Of a stretch of DNA of 31,576 bases, positions 15,425-23,961 are shown one piece after another (positions within the stretch are counted from its first letter, which is position 1; each line of letters starts with the position of its first letter). Below the pieces are notes generated by a model that did not search any database, was not told the DNA's origin, and saw only the letters and a list, made by a program, of their open reading frames with translations. The DNA is from Hellea sp964472905 (GTDB lineage: Bacteria; Pseudomonadota; Alphaproteobacteria; Caulobacterales; Maricaulaceae). Location: contig CAYYMI010000031.1 of assembly GCA_964472905.1 (NCBI GenBank), forward strand, positions 1 through 31,576. The letters are read 5' to 3'. Made by a program: the position numbers and the translations under genes.

Positions 15425-16449
15425 GCGGCGGCCTTTAAGCGTGAACTTCGTTCCAACAATATATCAAACTCGGCCTGCGCAAAATCACGATCAAACTCCG
15501 TGATATGTTCGGCGCAATAATCAGCGACCTGCGCCCGATTTTTGGCGCGGCCTTCCAAATATTTAGCGCCTTTTGCCACGCGCACCATATCCAATAACTT
15601 TCCTGAGCATTGCAAAGCAATATCACAACCCGCGTCGAGAGCTCTTTCTGTTTTTCGCGTCAGATCACCGCTAAGGGCTTTCATATCCAAATCGTCACTC
15701 ATCACGAGGCCATTAAACCCTATGGCAGCGCGTATGAGTTCTGTTAAAGATTTCCTTGAGACTGTTATAGCTGAGCGTGAATTGCACTCATAAACAGCGT
15801 GAGCCGTCATCGCCATTGGGGCATCACTTAAGGCTCTAAACGGAATAAAGTCAGTTCTTTCAAGCGTTTGACGTGTAACTTTAATGCGGGGCAAAGCTTT
15901 ATGGCTATCAACCTTAGCTCTCCCATGACCTGGAATGTGTTTGATAACAGGCGCAACGCCTCCATTCATAAGGCCTGCCATCGCGGCATGGGCGATATCT
16001 ATAACTTGCACAGATTGCGTTCCAAAAGCGCGGTCTGATATAATAGGGTCCGCTTTTTTCTGTGGCAAATCCAATACAGGCGCACAATTGGCTGTAATAC
16101 CCACTGCCCGTAGATCATCTGCAATGAGCCTATAAGACAAATAAGCGGCCCTTTTGCCTTTTCTTTCATTCTCTTTATATAAATTTTGAAAAACTGCCCC
16201 AGACGGATAAGGCTGCCAATGCGGCGCCTTTAATCTCTGAACGCGGCCGCCTTCCTGATCGATAAATATCAAACAATTACGGCCTACCGTATCGCGAATA
16301 TCTGCTGTTAGACGCTTAACTTGTAGAGGATTTTCTATATTTCGGGAAAATAGGATAAATCCCCAAGGATTAGCATCCCGAAAGAAGGCACGCTCGGCAC
16401 TTGTCAATTTTGGGCCTGAAAGCCCAAGAATGACGGCGAGTTCACTCAT
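15421..16449 (-). CDS. nagZ: Beta-N-acetylhexosaminidase NagZ (GH3)
   Basis: NagZ removes N-acetylglucosamine from anhydromuropeptides in cytoplasmic peptidoglycan recycling. The 342-residue protein has DQEGGRVQRL (64-73), the KHIPGHG motif (170-176), and Asp181 with His183 in the loop that supplies the catalytic acid-base. The nucleophile is probably Asp252 in VMSDDLDM. There is no signal peptide, consistent with the cytoplasm. It overlaps the SPOR gene upstream and scpA downstream by four bases each, the typical alphaproteobacterial order. Confidence 0.95.
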   Translation of the reverse strand: MSELAVILGLSGPKLTSAERAFFRDANPWGFILFSRNIENPLQVKRLTADIRDTVGRNCLIFIDQEGGRVQRLKAPHWQPYPSGAVFQNLYKENERKGKRAAYLSYRLIADDLRAVGITANCAPVLDLPQKKADPIISDRAFGTQSVQVIDIAHAAMAGLMNGGVAPVIKHIPGHGRAKVDSHKALPRIKVTRQTLERTDFIPFRALSDAPMAMTAHAVYECNSRSAITVSRKSLTELIRAAIGFNGLVMSDDLDMKALSGDLTRKTERALDAGCDIALQCSGKLLDMVRVAKGAKYLEGRAKNRAQVADYCAEHITEFDRDFAQAEFDILLERSSRLKAAA

Positions 16450-17177
16450 TTACGTGTCACAAAACAAGCCTGACCACCTGCCTCAAATTTTGAGCATAAA
16501 TTTGAAGCCGAAGACTTATCAGGCAAACCAGCAACGCGAAGACGGTAATAAACCCCCTTCTCCGCCAGATCGGCATACTTGATATCTGCGTAATGACCCG
16601 GTGCTAGGACGTTATCAAATTTTGAAGACACTTTGTTCCAAACGGCTTGTGCATCTTGCTGCGTTCTGACCGACGCGACCTGAACAACCCACTCGCTGGC
16701 CCCAACGGCAATTACGCTCGTTGATCTAGGCTGTGGCGAAACTGCCTTAGGCGCAGGCTTAGTCGGTTTAGGCATAGTAATCGGCGCAGGGTCAACTTTG
16801 ATATTAGCCGCTTTTGGAAGCTCGATGGGCACCTCTGGATTTGGTGAAGGATTAACCACCTCATTAGGCGCCTTACCGTCCATAACGTCATAGACAGTTT
16901 TATCCTGATTGGGGGTCTGTACGCCGCCTTCATTTTCCGGCTTAATTTTAAAAGGTGTGTTTTCTGCGGTGATTTTGGGCGGAGCGGCGCGATCACGTAC
17001 ACCCGGTTGATAAACTTTGAGGATGAGTAAGGCCAGAATGAGAAGAAAGCCTAATCCCAAAGCAAGCTTAATCATGCCCGATTTGCCTGAGCTATCACGC
17101 ACGTCAAATGGCGCAAGCTCCTCATCGGCAGACGCATTGGCTGCCGAAAACATATCTCTATCTCTCTGAGTCATCAT
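16446..17177 (-). CDS. SPOR-domain membrane protein
   Basis: A 243-residue single-pass inner-membrane protein. A cytoplasmic N-terminus of about 34 residues is followed by a helix (about 35-55), a Pro/Lys-rich linker (about 60-155), and a C-terminal SPOR domain that begins WVVQVASVRTQQDAQAVW and ends ACFVTRK. SPOR domains bind denuded glycan strands at the division septum, so septal localisation is likely. Two ATGs in a row open the frame; the AAGGA site is at a better distance from the second (17174). It is the first gene of the nagZ-scpAB run and about 98 bases follow it to dgt. Confidence 0.9.
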   Translation of the reverse strand: MMTQRDRDMFSAANASADEELAPFDVRDSSGKSGMIKLALGLGFLLILALLILKVYQPGVRDRAAPPKITAENTPFKIKPENEGGVQTPNQDKTVYDVMDGKAPNEVVNPSPNPEVPIELPKAANIKVDPAPITMPKPTKPAPKAVSPQPRSTSVIAVGASEWVVQVASVRTQQDAQAVWNKVSSKFDNVLAPGHYADIKYADLAEKGVYYRLRVAGLPDKSSASNLCSKFEAGGQACFVTRK

Positions 17178-17275
17178 AAGTCCTTCGCAAATGGCCCTAT
17201 CGCAGATAGGAACCGATTCGCATCGTTATTTTACCACAATTACTGTAAATTTAAGGCAGAATGGTTAACGGATAT

Positions 17276-18466
17276 TTACAAATAGCCAGCGACGGAAAAC
17301 AGCTTCTTATGCTCTGCTATCGCGAAACTATCGGTCATGCCGGCAATATAGTCACACACGATACGGGCCGTCATCTCTGTTTCAGGCCCATCACACATAT
17401 CTCTTAAGGCTGTCGGGAGAATATCTGGGTCTTTGATGAAAAGCTCAAAGAGCTCTTTAACAACCCGCGACGCCTGTCCCATCATGCGGTTGACCTTGTA
17501 GTGCTTATACATGTTCTCATGAAGGAACTTGCGTAATGGTGCCTCTTTTTCCCTAAACTCGGCTGAAAAGTCACAAATAGCTTGACTCAAAGCCCTCACC
17601 TCATCTGCGCTTTGCGGATTTTCTCCCGCCAGCCTTCGGCGGGTTTCGGTGAGAACATCAGATACCATGTAACCTATCATATCTCTGACCGCCTCATGAA
17701 TCATGCGGTCCTCTGTTATGTCAGGGTATCTGCGCCTAACATCTGCAAAAGCGTCTCCAACCATGGGGACGTCTGACACATCTGCGACCGTAAACAGCCC
17801 CGCGCGCAAACCATCATCAATATCATGGTTATTATAAGCAATATCATCGGCAATAGCCGCGACTTGGGCTTCTGGACCTGCAAAAGTATTGAGTTCGAGA
17901 CGTTCCCAATCATCCAAGGCCCGTAGAGCCCATGGCAGTTTCTCTTTGTCTTTTGCAGTTTTAATCAAGGGGCCATTATGCTTGGCAATACCCTCTAGGG
18001 TTTCCCATGTAAGGTTAAGCCCATCAAATTCGGCGTAACGGCCTTCGAGTTTCTCAACAATGCGGAGCGTCTGGGCATTGTGATCAAAGCCGCCATAGGG
18101 GGCCATGCCCTCGGCTAACGCATCTTCACCTGAATGTCCAAAGGGGGGATGCCCGAGGTCATGGGCCAAAGACAGGCATTCCGCTAAGTCTTCATCAAGA
18201 CCTAAAACCCGCGCAATAGAGCGCCCAATTTGAGAGACTTCGAGCGAATGTGTTAGACGCGTTCTGTAATAATCACCTTCATGGGCAACAAAGACCTGCG
18301 TTTTCCCTTTGAGGCGGCGGAAAGCTGATGAGTGGATAATACGGTCTTTATCGCGCTGAAACGGACTGCGCTCAGACCCGCTAGGCTGCGAGATACGCCG
18401 CCCTCGGCAATGCGCTGGATCAGAGGCATAAACCGCCCGCTCTCGAATAGGTGTAAATTTACCCAC
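17276..18466 (-). CDS. dgt: dGTPase-like deoxynucleotide triphosphohydrolase (HD family)
   Basis: Enzymes of this family hydrolyse dNTPs to nucleoside and tripolyphosphate and help balance dNTP pools. Counting from my chosen start, His73 (in RTRLTHSLEV) and His102-Asp103 (in SLAHDLGHPPFGH) are metal-binding HD residues, and the last Asp is in AAIADDIAYNNHD. The frame extends to a TTG at 18547, inside erpA on the other strand. I prefer the GTG at 18466, giving 396 residues and leaving 60 bases between the two divergent genes. It then begins near RAVYASDPAHCRGRR, close to where related proteins start. The exact start is uncertain. Confidence 0.9.
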   Translation of the reverse strand: MGKFTPIRERAVYASDPAHCRGRRISQPSGSERSPFQRDKDRIIHSSAFRRLKGKTQVFVAHEGDYYRTRLTHSLEVSQIGRSIARVLGLDEDLAECLSLAHDLGHPPFGHSGEDALAEGMAPYGGFDHNAQTLRIVEKLEGRYAEFDGLNLTWETLEGIAKHNGPLIKTAKDKEKLPWALRALDDWERLELNTFAGPEAQVAAIADDIAYNNHDIDDGLRAGLFTVADVSDVPMVGDAFADVRRRYPDITEDRMIHEAVRDMIGYMVSDVLTETRRRLAGENPQSADEVRALSQAICDFSAEFREKEAPLRKFLHENMYKHYKVNRMMGQASRVVKELFELFIKDPDILPTALRDMCDGPETEMTARIVCDYIAGMTDSFAIAEHKKLFSVAGYL

Positions 18467-18526
18467 TATATTTTTCCAAAGTCTTTTGACCTTTATATTT
18501 ACAGAGTCGCGTCCTATATAACGGTT

Positions 18527-18865
18527 ATGAGTGAAGTTGCTACACAAGTTTCCCTATCTGCTAATGCAGCCAAACAGATCAAAGCGATCATGGCCAAGCA
18601 AGGCTTTGATAAATATCTACGCGTGGCTGTCGAAGGCGGCGGATGTTCAGGCTTTCAATATAAATTCGATTTCGCAGACACGCCAAATTCTGATGATTTG
18701 GTAATAGAACGCGACGGCGCAAAAGTTGTGATTGATGATATAAGCCTTGAATTTCTCGGCGGCTCAGAAATCGACTATACCAATGAGCTGATTGGCTCCG
18801 CGTTTAAAATCAACAACCCCAACGCCACAGCGGGCTGTGGATGCGGGACAAGTTTTAGCGTTTAG
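18527..18865 (+). CDS. erpA: Iron-sulfur cluster insertion protein ErpA
   Basis: A 112-residue A-type carrier that passes Fe-S clusters to target proteins. The three ligand cysteines are Cys40 in GGGCSGFQYKFD, and Cys104 and Cys106 in the C-terminal AGCGCG. The frame is open much further upstream, but the ATG at 18527 starts at MSEVATQVSL, matching the family length; upstream sequence would lie inside dgt. No strong ribosome binding site is visible. A TTGACC (18486-18491) and TATATA (18515-18520) lie upstream, but with 23 bases between them they are not a good promoter pair. The divergent dgt/erpA arrangement is common in alphaproteobacteria. Confidence 0.93.
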   Translation: MSEVATQVSLSANAAKQIKAIMAKQGFDKYLRVAVEGGGCSGFQYKFDFADTPNSDDLVIERDGAKVVIDDISLEFLGGSEIDYTNELIGSAFKINNPNATAGCGCGTSFSV

Positions 18866-18872
18866 GAACAAA

Positions 18873-19208
18873 ATTATAAATCGTAAAATAAAAATTATTC
18901 TATTGAGCGGAATAATTCTATCTTGTCTTTCAGGACTTATTCCTAATGAAGCAATGGTTACCCACCCTAGTTGGAATAATGATGGCCGTGATTGCACTAA
19001 AAATGCCTGTCAAATAGCGGCCTCAGGCTGGCCTATACCATTTATTTGGGATCAAACATGGCTTTCGCCAACAAACTCAGCCGATTGGTTAGGCGTTTTG
19101 ATAGAAGATGACCATTTAAGCTTTTTGGCCTTCATAAAAAATATTGGCTTCTGGGGACTTGTAAGTTTAACTGGATTATACGTAAAAAATCTAACGCTCA
19201 AACGTTAG
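18873..19208 (+). CDS. Small membrane protein, probable non-standard start codon
   Basis: A protein of about 111 residues I do not recognise. With the ATT at 18873 as start it begins (M)INRKIKIILLSG, a basic head then a hydrophobic helix (about 7-22). A soluble part with two Cys (DGRDCTKNAC), GWPIPFIWDQTW and a C-terminal helix (GFWGLVSLTGLYV) follows. No ATG exists before the first helix. AGGA (18864-18867), overlapping the erpA stop, lies five bases before ATT 18873 and eight before ATA 18876. A TTG at 18903 is the conventional alternative but lacks a binding site and shortens the basic head. It lies eight bases after erpA and its end overlaps the convergent YceI gene by 18 bases. Confidence 0.6.
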   Translation: MINRKIKIILLSGIILSCLSGLIPNEAMVTHPSWNNDGRDCTKNACQIAASGWPIPFIWDQTWLSPTNSADWLGVLIEDDHLSFLAFIKNIGFWGLVSLTGLYVKNLTLKR

Positions 19209-19799
19209 CGAAACCGTCGCGCTGACCACAGGCGAAATGCTGTTGAGTTTGGCGAGCTCTTGAAGCTTCGCTAATCCTGCTTCGAATCCAAAGTCTTCGG
19301 CATCTATCAAAATTGCGCCTTTATTAGCTATGCGGACTTTATTTGCGCCGAGGCGGGTCACTAGCAAGTCAACGTCTTTTTGTTCCGTGATGCCATGTAA
19401 ATCAAAACTCAGGGGCACAGAAAGAGATTTGCTATTGCCTATACCTAGGACATTAAATTGGGTCATATTTATATCAGCAGAGACGGTCGCCTGCGCAAAC
19501 TTATCCGTCTCAAAGACATATTTTTTCATGCGGGGATCGCGCGTCTCGTTATATGTTTGAACACTATCGAGCGCGATATTGAATTCCGCTTGACCGCCAG
19601 ATGTCACAACGCCCGAAATATCGCTAAAGGTGTTCACCTCTCCCACATTGCCGTTCTTTATGGTCACATAGCTCATACTGGATTCAAGCGGACTTAGGGT
19701 CCAATTGCCTGAACGCTCTGCCTCACCCGATGAAGACGGAGAACATGCTACCAAGGTTAAAAGAGAAACCGTCGCAATGAATTTAGAGGTGAATGTCAT
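19191..19799 (-). CDS. YceI-like lipoprotein
   Basis: A 202-residue protein whose body resembles the YceI family, a lipocalin-like fold that can bind isoprenoid-type lipids in the periplasm. The N-terminus has a lipoprotein signal: MTFTSKFIATVSLLTLVAC, with the LVAC lipobox at residues 16-19, so Cys19 is the likely lipidation site. The body starts SGNWTLSPLESSMSYVTIKNG and contains SFDLHGITEQKDVDL. I choose the ATG at 19799 because AGGAGC lies six bases before it; the frame extends a little further. Most YceI proteins have an ordinary signal peptide, so the lipobox is less usual. A LysR gene precedes it on the same strand. Confidence 0.85.
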   Translation of the reverse strand: MTFTSKFIATVSLLTLVACSPSSSGEAERSGNWTLSPLESSMSYVTIKNGNVGEVNTFSDISGVVTSGGQAEFNIALDSVQTYNETRDPRMKKYVFETDKFAQATVSADINMTQFNVLGIGNSKSLSVPLSFDLHGITEQKDVDLLVTRLGANKVRIANKGAILIDAEDFGFEAGLAKLQELAKLNSISPVVSATVSLTFER

Positions 19800-19874
19800 A
19801 ATAGCTCCTGACACTGTTATGACAGCATATAGAAAAGAGTAAAATCACTAATTTTTTATCTGTTTCGAAAATTA

Positions 19875-20774
19875 TTAAGGCCTCACTTTTTCAAAGTGTT
19901 GCACAAAATGATCAATCAGTTTTTGAACCCGCTTTGTTGGTTCGCGTCCGCCAGGATAGATAAGCTGTATTGTAGAATTTTGATTATATCTAAATTCAGG
20001 CAATAACTCGACCAGTTCTCCCCTCGTGATATGGTTTTCAACATCCCAAACCGATTTGAAGGCGATGCCGTGCCCTTTAAGGCACCAGTGTTTGACTTGA
20101 AACCCATTATTGGATGATCGATTACCCGAGACGAAATAGGATTTTTTTCGGCCATTGACTTTAAAACTCCATTCGCGGTCAATCACATTGCCCCATTGCA
20201 TCACAAGACAATTATGATTTGAAAGCTCTGATGGATGTTCTGGCACGCCATGTTTTTTTAAATAATCCGGAGCGGCGCATATAATACGATGATTATCTGC
20301 AAGCTTTTTAATGTTTAAGCTACTAGCCGAAATAGGCCCAAGCCTAACCGAGAGGTCAATACCGTGGCTAACAATATCCAAATTATTATCATCGAGTAAT
20401 AGATCAACGACTACGCCCGTATGGTCGCTTAGAAACTCATCAATTAAGGGTGAAATCACCTGGCGTCCAATATCCTGAGGGGCGCTTATTTTAATAGGCC
20501 CTGAAATTTTGGCGGCGCCTAATTTTATACGGCTCTCTAAAGAGTTAGACGCTTCTATAAGATCTTTCGCGCCGTCATATAAGATACGGCCTTCATCTGT
20601 CAGGCTAATAGCACGCGTGGTTCGATTGATAAGTTTTGTGCCGTAATGCGCCTCTAAAATGGCCAATCTTTCAGACGACGTTGCCGCCGACATACCGAAA
20701 TCCCGTCCAGCGCTGGCGATGCCACCTTTTTCTACGATGGTGACAAAAAACTTTAAGTTCTCGACTTTATCCAA
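19875..20774 (-). CDS. LysR-family transcriptional regulator
   Basis: A 299-residue LysR-type regulator. It has an N-terminal winged helix-turn-helix (residues about 4-62, with GGIASAGRDFGMSAATSSERLAILE as the recognition region) and an effector-binding domain after about residue 90. It belongs to the common DsdC/YafC-like group by look (LINRTTRAISLTDEGRILYDGA), so the inducer is unknown. The start is a TTG at 20774 that gives the usual MDKVENLKFFV N-terminus. The YceI-like gene lies 75 bases downstream on the same strand; co-transcription is possible, regulation of it unproven. The 228 bases upstream to pyrG are very AT-rich and contain one hairpin. Confidence 0.9.
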   Translation of the reverse strand: MDKVENLKFFVTIVEKGGIASAGRDFGMSAATSSERLAILEAHYGTKLINRTTRAISLTDEGRILYDGAKDLIEASNSLESRIKLGAAKISGPIKISAPQDIGRQVISPLIDEFLSDHTGVVVDLLLDDNNLDIVSHGIDLSVRLGPISASSLNIKKLADNHRIICAAPDYLKKHGVPEHPSELSNHNCLVMQWGNVIDREWSFKVNGRKKSYFVSGNRSSNNGFQVKHWCLKGHGIAFKSVWDVENHITRGELVELLPEFRYNQNSTIQLIYPGGREPTKRVQKLIDHFVQHFEKVRP

Positions 20775-20953
20775 GACATTCTCATTATTCGTATAAACCG
20801 AATAGTATTATCATTATTTTTTCTATTATATTTATAATGAAATATTGTTATTTAAATAGCAACACGATTCAGTCAACGGCGGCTTTATAAATATCGTGAG
20901 GAAATATCCGCGTTAAGCTCTAACATTGGGTCAAATCAATATTAGAGCGTAAC

Positions 20954-20992
20954 AACAGGGGGGATAAAGCCCCACATATTATCCCTCCTGTT
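20954..20992. terminator. Long hairpin downstream of pyrG, possible terminator
   Basis: Two 14-base arms (20954-20967 and 20979-20992) are complementary except for one mismatch, with an 11-base loop. It lies just past the pyrG stop (21003) and can form on either strand. In the pyrG direction no U-run follows; in the plus direction only TGTTT follows. It could act as a 3' stabiliser or weak terminator. Confidence 0.5.
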
Positions 20993-21002
20993 TGTTTATA
21001 AA

Positions 21003-22652
21003 TTAAACCAACCGGCTCTGCTTAAGTGCAGCTTTAACAAATCCTGCGAATAAAGGATGAGGGTCAAATGGACGGCTCTTAAGTTCAGGATGGTATTGCA
21101 CCCCTATGAACCAAGGGTGAGCTGGAATTTCAACGATTTCAGGTAGCACCCCATCTGGTGAGAGGCCTGAAAATAACAAGCCAGCGTCTTCAAGTTTTTC
21201 TTTGTAATCAATATTAACTTCGTATCTATGACGATGTCTTTCTTCGATTTCTTGCGTTCCATATTGCTGGGCAACGAGAGACCCTTTGGTCAAACGTGCA
21301 GGATAGGCCCCTAGCCGCATCGTTCCACCAAGATCTGTTTCCTTTGTGCGTTCAACGCGCTCATTCCCTTTGGTCCATTCAGTCATCAAACCGACTATGT
21401 TTTCGCCTTGCGTTTCAAATTCGGAACTCGAGGCATTTTCAATTCCAGCGAGATTGCGGGCTGCCTCGACGACAGCCATTTGCATCCCGAAACAAATTCC
21501 GAAGTAAGGCACATCTTTGGTCCGAGCAAAGGTCGCGGCCTTTATCTTGCCTTCCGCGCCGCGTTCGCCAAATCCTCCCGGGACAAGAATGCCATGAACG
21601 CCTTTGAGCACATTAGGATCATCTGAGCTTTCAAACTCTTCGGCTTCAAGCCATTTTATTTTGACCTTCACTTTATTAGCAATCCCGCCATGGACGAGAG
21701 CCTCGGTGATAGATTTGTAAGCATCAGGGAGAACTGTGTATTTGCCAACAACAGCGATACTAACTTCACCGTCTGGATTATGTAACTTTTCAGATATCTC
21801 TTCCCATCGCGATAAATTCGCGGCGGGCGCATCTTCAATCCCGAAATGCATCAAGACTTCTTTATCGAGCCCTTCTGAGTGATAGGCGAGCGGCACATCA
21901 TAGATAGAGCGTGCATCTAAACCTTGAATAACCGAACTTTCTCGTACGTTACAGAAGCGGCCAATTTTTTGACGATCACTATCCGAGATAGGACGGTCGG
22001 CCCGACATAATAAAATATCTGGCTGGATACCAATCGAGCGAAGCTCTTTCACGCTATGTTGCGTTGGCTTAGTTTTCATTTCGCCCGCTGCCGCGATATA
22101 TGGCATGAGCGTAACATGCATATAGCAGCTTTGACGTAAGGGGAGTTCCTGTCTGAGCTGACGCAGAGCTTCGAAGAATGGCAAACCTTCAATATCGCCA
22201 ACCGTTCCACCAACTTCGCACAACACAAAATCAACATCGCCTCCATCGGATAAAACAAAGTTTTTAATTTCATTGGTCACATGCGGAATAACCTGCACCG
22301 TCGCGCCGAGGTAATCCCCTCGTCGTTCTTTCTCGATGATGTTGGAATATATACGGCCTGTCGTGATGTTATCAGCCTGCGCCGCCGATACACCTGTGAA
22401 ACGTTCATAATGGCCGAGATCAAGATCGGTTTCAGCCCCATCATCCGTGACATAGACTTCGCCGTGTTGATACGGGCTCATCGTGCCGGGGTCGACATTC
22501 AGATAAGGATCTAGCTTGCGTAAGCGAACTTTATACCCCCGCGCTTGAAGCAATGCCCCTAAAGCCGCTGAGGCCAGCCCTTTACCAAGAGACGATACAA
22601 CGCCGCCTGTAATAAAAATATAGCGTGGTTTATTTTCCACAGACCCGTCCAT
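21003..22652 (-). CDS. pyrG: CTP synthase
   Basis: CTP synthase converts UTP to CTP using ATP and glutamine nitrogen, the last step of pyrimidine nucleotide synthesis; it is cytoplasmic. The 549-residue protein has the N-terminal synthetase domain (FITGGVVSSLGKGLASAALG, with LDPYLNVDPGTMSPYQHGEV) and a class I glutamine amidotransferase domain. The amidotransferase nucleophile is Cys387 in YFGICFGMQ, with His521 and Glu523 in QYHPELKSRP. Length is normal. The start ATG has only a weak binding site. It lies 27 bases after secG on the same strand, an arrangement typical of alphaproteobacteria. Confidence 0.98.
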   Translation of the reverse strand: MDGSVENKPRYIFITGGVVSSLGKGLASAALGALLQARGYKVRLRKLDPYLNVDPGTMSPYQHGEVYVTDDGAETDLDLGHYERFTGVSAAQADNITTGRIYSNIIEKERRGDYLGATVQVIPHVTNEIKNFVLSDGGDVDFVLCEVGGTVGDIEGLPFFEALRQLRQELPLRQSCYMHVTLMPYIAAAGEMKTKPTQHSVKELRSIGIQPDILLCRADRPISDSDRQKIGRFCNVRESSVIQGLDARSIYDVPLAYHSEGLDKEVLMHFGIEDAPAANLSRWEEISEKLHNPDGEVSIAVVGKYTVLPDAYKSITEALVHGGIANKVKVKIKWLEAEEFESSDDPNVLKGVHGILVPGGFGERGAEGKIKAATFARTKDVPYFGICFGMQMAVVEAARNLAGIENASSSEFETQGENIVGLMTEWTKGNERVERTKETDLGGTMRLGAYPARLTKGSLVAQQYGTQEIEERHRHRYEVNIDYKEKLEDAGLLFSGLSPDGVLPEIVEIPAHPWFIGVQYHPELKSRPFDPHPLFAGFVKAALKQSRLV

Positions 22653-22679
22653 TCTTGCCGCGAGCCTATGATGCTACGC

Positions 22680-23084
22680 TTATTCGTCGTCTTTAGGCTC
22701 TGGTGCGGCCTCTGATTCAGCTTCAACTGCGGTCTCTGTTTCGGGAGTTTCCGCAGCTAGAGTTTCATCAGCCAACGGGAGTGTCGTATCGGGTGAATCG
22801 ATGGGTGCCGTCAAGGGGGCAACCGCATTTGTATCATCAATTAATGAAGTATTTTGGTTTTCCAAGTTGAAAACAATAGAAAGAGCCAAGCAATTGACAA
22901 TAAAGATGGTTCCTAAAATCCACGTCATTCGCGCGATAGAGTTGGTCGCTGAACGTCCAGACATAAGACCGCCACCGCCACCACCGCCAATACCCAGCGC
23001 GCCACCCTCGGAGCGTTGAATCAGGATAAGACCTGTCAGAATTATGCTGATAATCAGCTGAACGATAAGCAGAACTGTAGACAT
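22680..23084 (-). CDS. secG: Protein translocase subunit SecG
   Basis: A 134-residue SecG, the small SecYEG channel partner. It has two membrane helices (residues about 3-22 and 52-72) joined by the Gly-rich loop (GALGIGGGGGGGLMSGRSATNSIARMTWILG), which is the family signature. A C-terminal tail after residue 80 is acidic and low in complexity (runs of Pro, Glu, Ala and Thr), longer than in E. coli SecG (110). It precedes pyrG, and an RBS-like AGAGG (about 23088-23092) lies upstream of its ATG. Confidence 0.93.
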   Translation of the reverse strand: MSTVLLIVQLIISIILTGLILIQRSEGGALGIGGGGGGGLMSGRSATNSIARMTWILGTIFIVNCLALSIVFNLENQNTSLIDDTNAVAPLTAPIDSPDTTLPLADETLAAETPETETAVEAESEAAPEPKDDE

Positions 23085-23180
23085 AAGAGGTCTCTTTTAA
23101 CTTGAAGCGGCGCAGTAACGCAAAAAAAGCGTCGACGCTAGAGGATATTTGGGAAGGGATTGGTAATTTTCAAGCAGTAT

Positions 23181-23960
23181 TCATCGATTGGAAGATATAT
23201 TTTTCTTAGCTTTAAAGCCTTGCGCGACCAGATACATCTCAGGGCTTCCCGAGCGAGATGATTTGGGCTTGGCATGTTTTACCGTTTTAAAGTTATGTTT
23301 AAGCGACTCCAATAGGCGTCCTTCAGCCCCGCCTTGAAAGACTTTTGTGATAAAAACTCCGCCCGGTCTTAAAACATCCATCGCAAAATCAGCAGCGGCT
23401 TCAACCAAAGCTACTGTTTTCAGATGATCGGTATTGCGGTGTCCCGTTGTATTGGCGGCTAAATCAGACATGACAAGATCAGGCGCGCCGCCCAGTAATG
23501 TTTTAATCGCCTCAGGCGCTTTTTCATCCATGAAATCCATTTCGATTAAGTCTGCTCCAGCGACAACATCAACGGGTAAAATATCAATACCGACAACATG
23601 TCTTGCTCCCCGTTTAAGGGCGATTTGAACCCACCCTCCGGGCGCGCATCCCAAATCAACAATGAGCGCGTTCTTTTTGATGAGGTTAAATTTGTCATCT
23701 AGCTCTTCGAGTTTAAAAGCCGCGCGAGAGCGGTACCCTTTTATTTTCGCCTCTTTCACATAAGGGTCATTTATTTGACGTTCGATCCATAATTTTGATG
23801 ATATTTTTCGTCCGCGCGCCGTTTTGACTTTGTGGGTCATCATGCGCGTCGCGTTATGTTTATCTTCTTTCGCAGTCACGCGGCCACGTTTAGGCCCGTC
23901 AGGTTTGCTGCCTGACATACGTCCTTTTCGTGTTTTTGATGGCGGTGTCTTTCTAGCCAT
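23181..23960 (-). CDS. rlmE: 23S rRNA (uridine-2552-2'-O)-methyltransferase RlmE
   Basis: RlmE (FtsJ/RrmJ) uses S-adenosylmethionine to methylate the 2'-O of U2552 in 23S rRNA, late in 50S assembly. The 259-residue protein has the SAM motif VDLGCAPGGW (102-111) and the K-D-K-E tetrad: Lys83 (RAAFKLEELD), Asp166 (VMSDLAAN), Lys206 (FITKVFQGG) and Glu241 (SPEMYLVAQGF). An N-terminal extension of about 50 residues is very basic (many Lys/Arg), as in other alphaproteobacterial members. The ppx/gppA-type gene ends one base upstream, so the two are one transcript. Confidence 0.96.
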   Translation of the reverse strand: MARKTPPSKTRKGRMSGSKPDGPKRGRVTAKEDKHNATRMMTHKVKTARGRKISSKLWIERQINDPYVKEAKIKGYRSRAAFKLEELDDKFNLIKKNALIVDLGCAPGGWVQIALKRGARHVVGIDILPVDVVAGADLIEMDFMDEKAPEAIKTLLGGAPDLVMSDLAANTTGHRNTDHLKTVALVEAAADFAMDVLRPGGVFITKVFQGGAEGRLLESLKHNFKTVKHAKPKSSRSGSPEMYLVAQGFKAKKNISSNR

Positions 23961-23961
23961 C

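Noticed and set aside
17251..17275. A CtrA box upstream of the SPOR gene (TTAA...TTAAC)
   Set aside because: The two halves are separated by ten bases rather than seven, so this does not fit the consensus.
18486..18520. A sigma-70 promoter for erpA (TTGACC and TATATA)
   Set aside because: The two hexamers are 23 bases apart, too far for a good promoter, so I do not annotate it.
18332..18526. Upstream extension of the erpA frame
   Set aside because: The extension lies inside the dgt coding region on the other strand and adds a non-family N-terminus; the ATG at 18527 gives the normal ErpA length.
18792..18872. Extension of the small membrane protein into erpA
   Set aside because: This part lies in another frame within erpA and contributes a non-hydrophobic, low-complexity sequence, so it is a shadow of erpA.
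20954..20992. A classical rho-independent terminator for pyrG
   Set aside because: The hairpin is strong, but no U-run follows it in the pyrG direction, so I list it only as a possible terminator.
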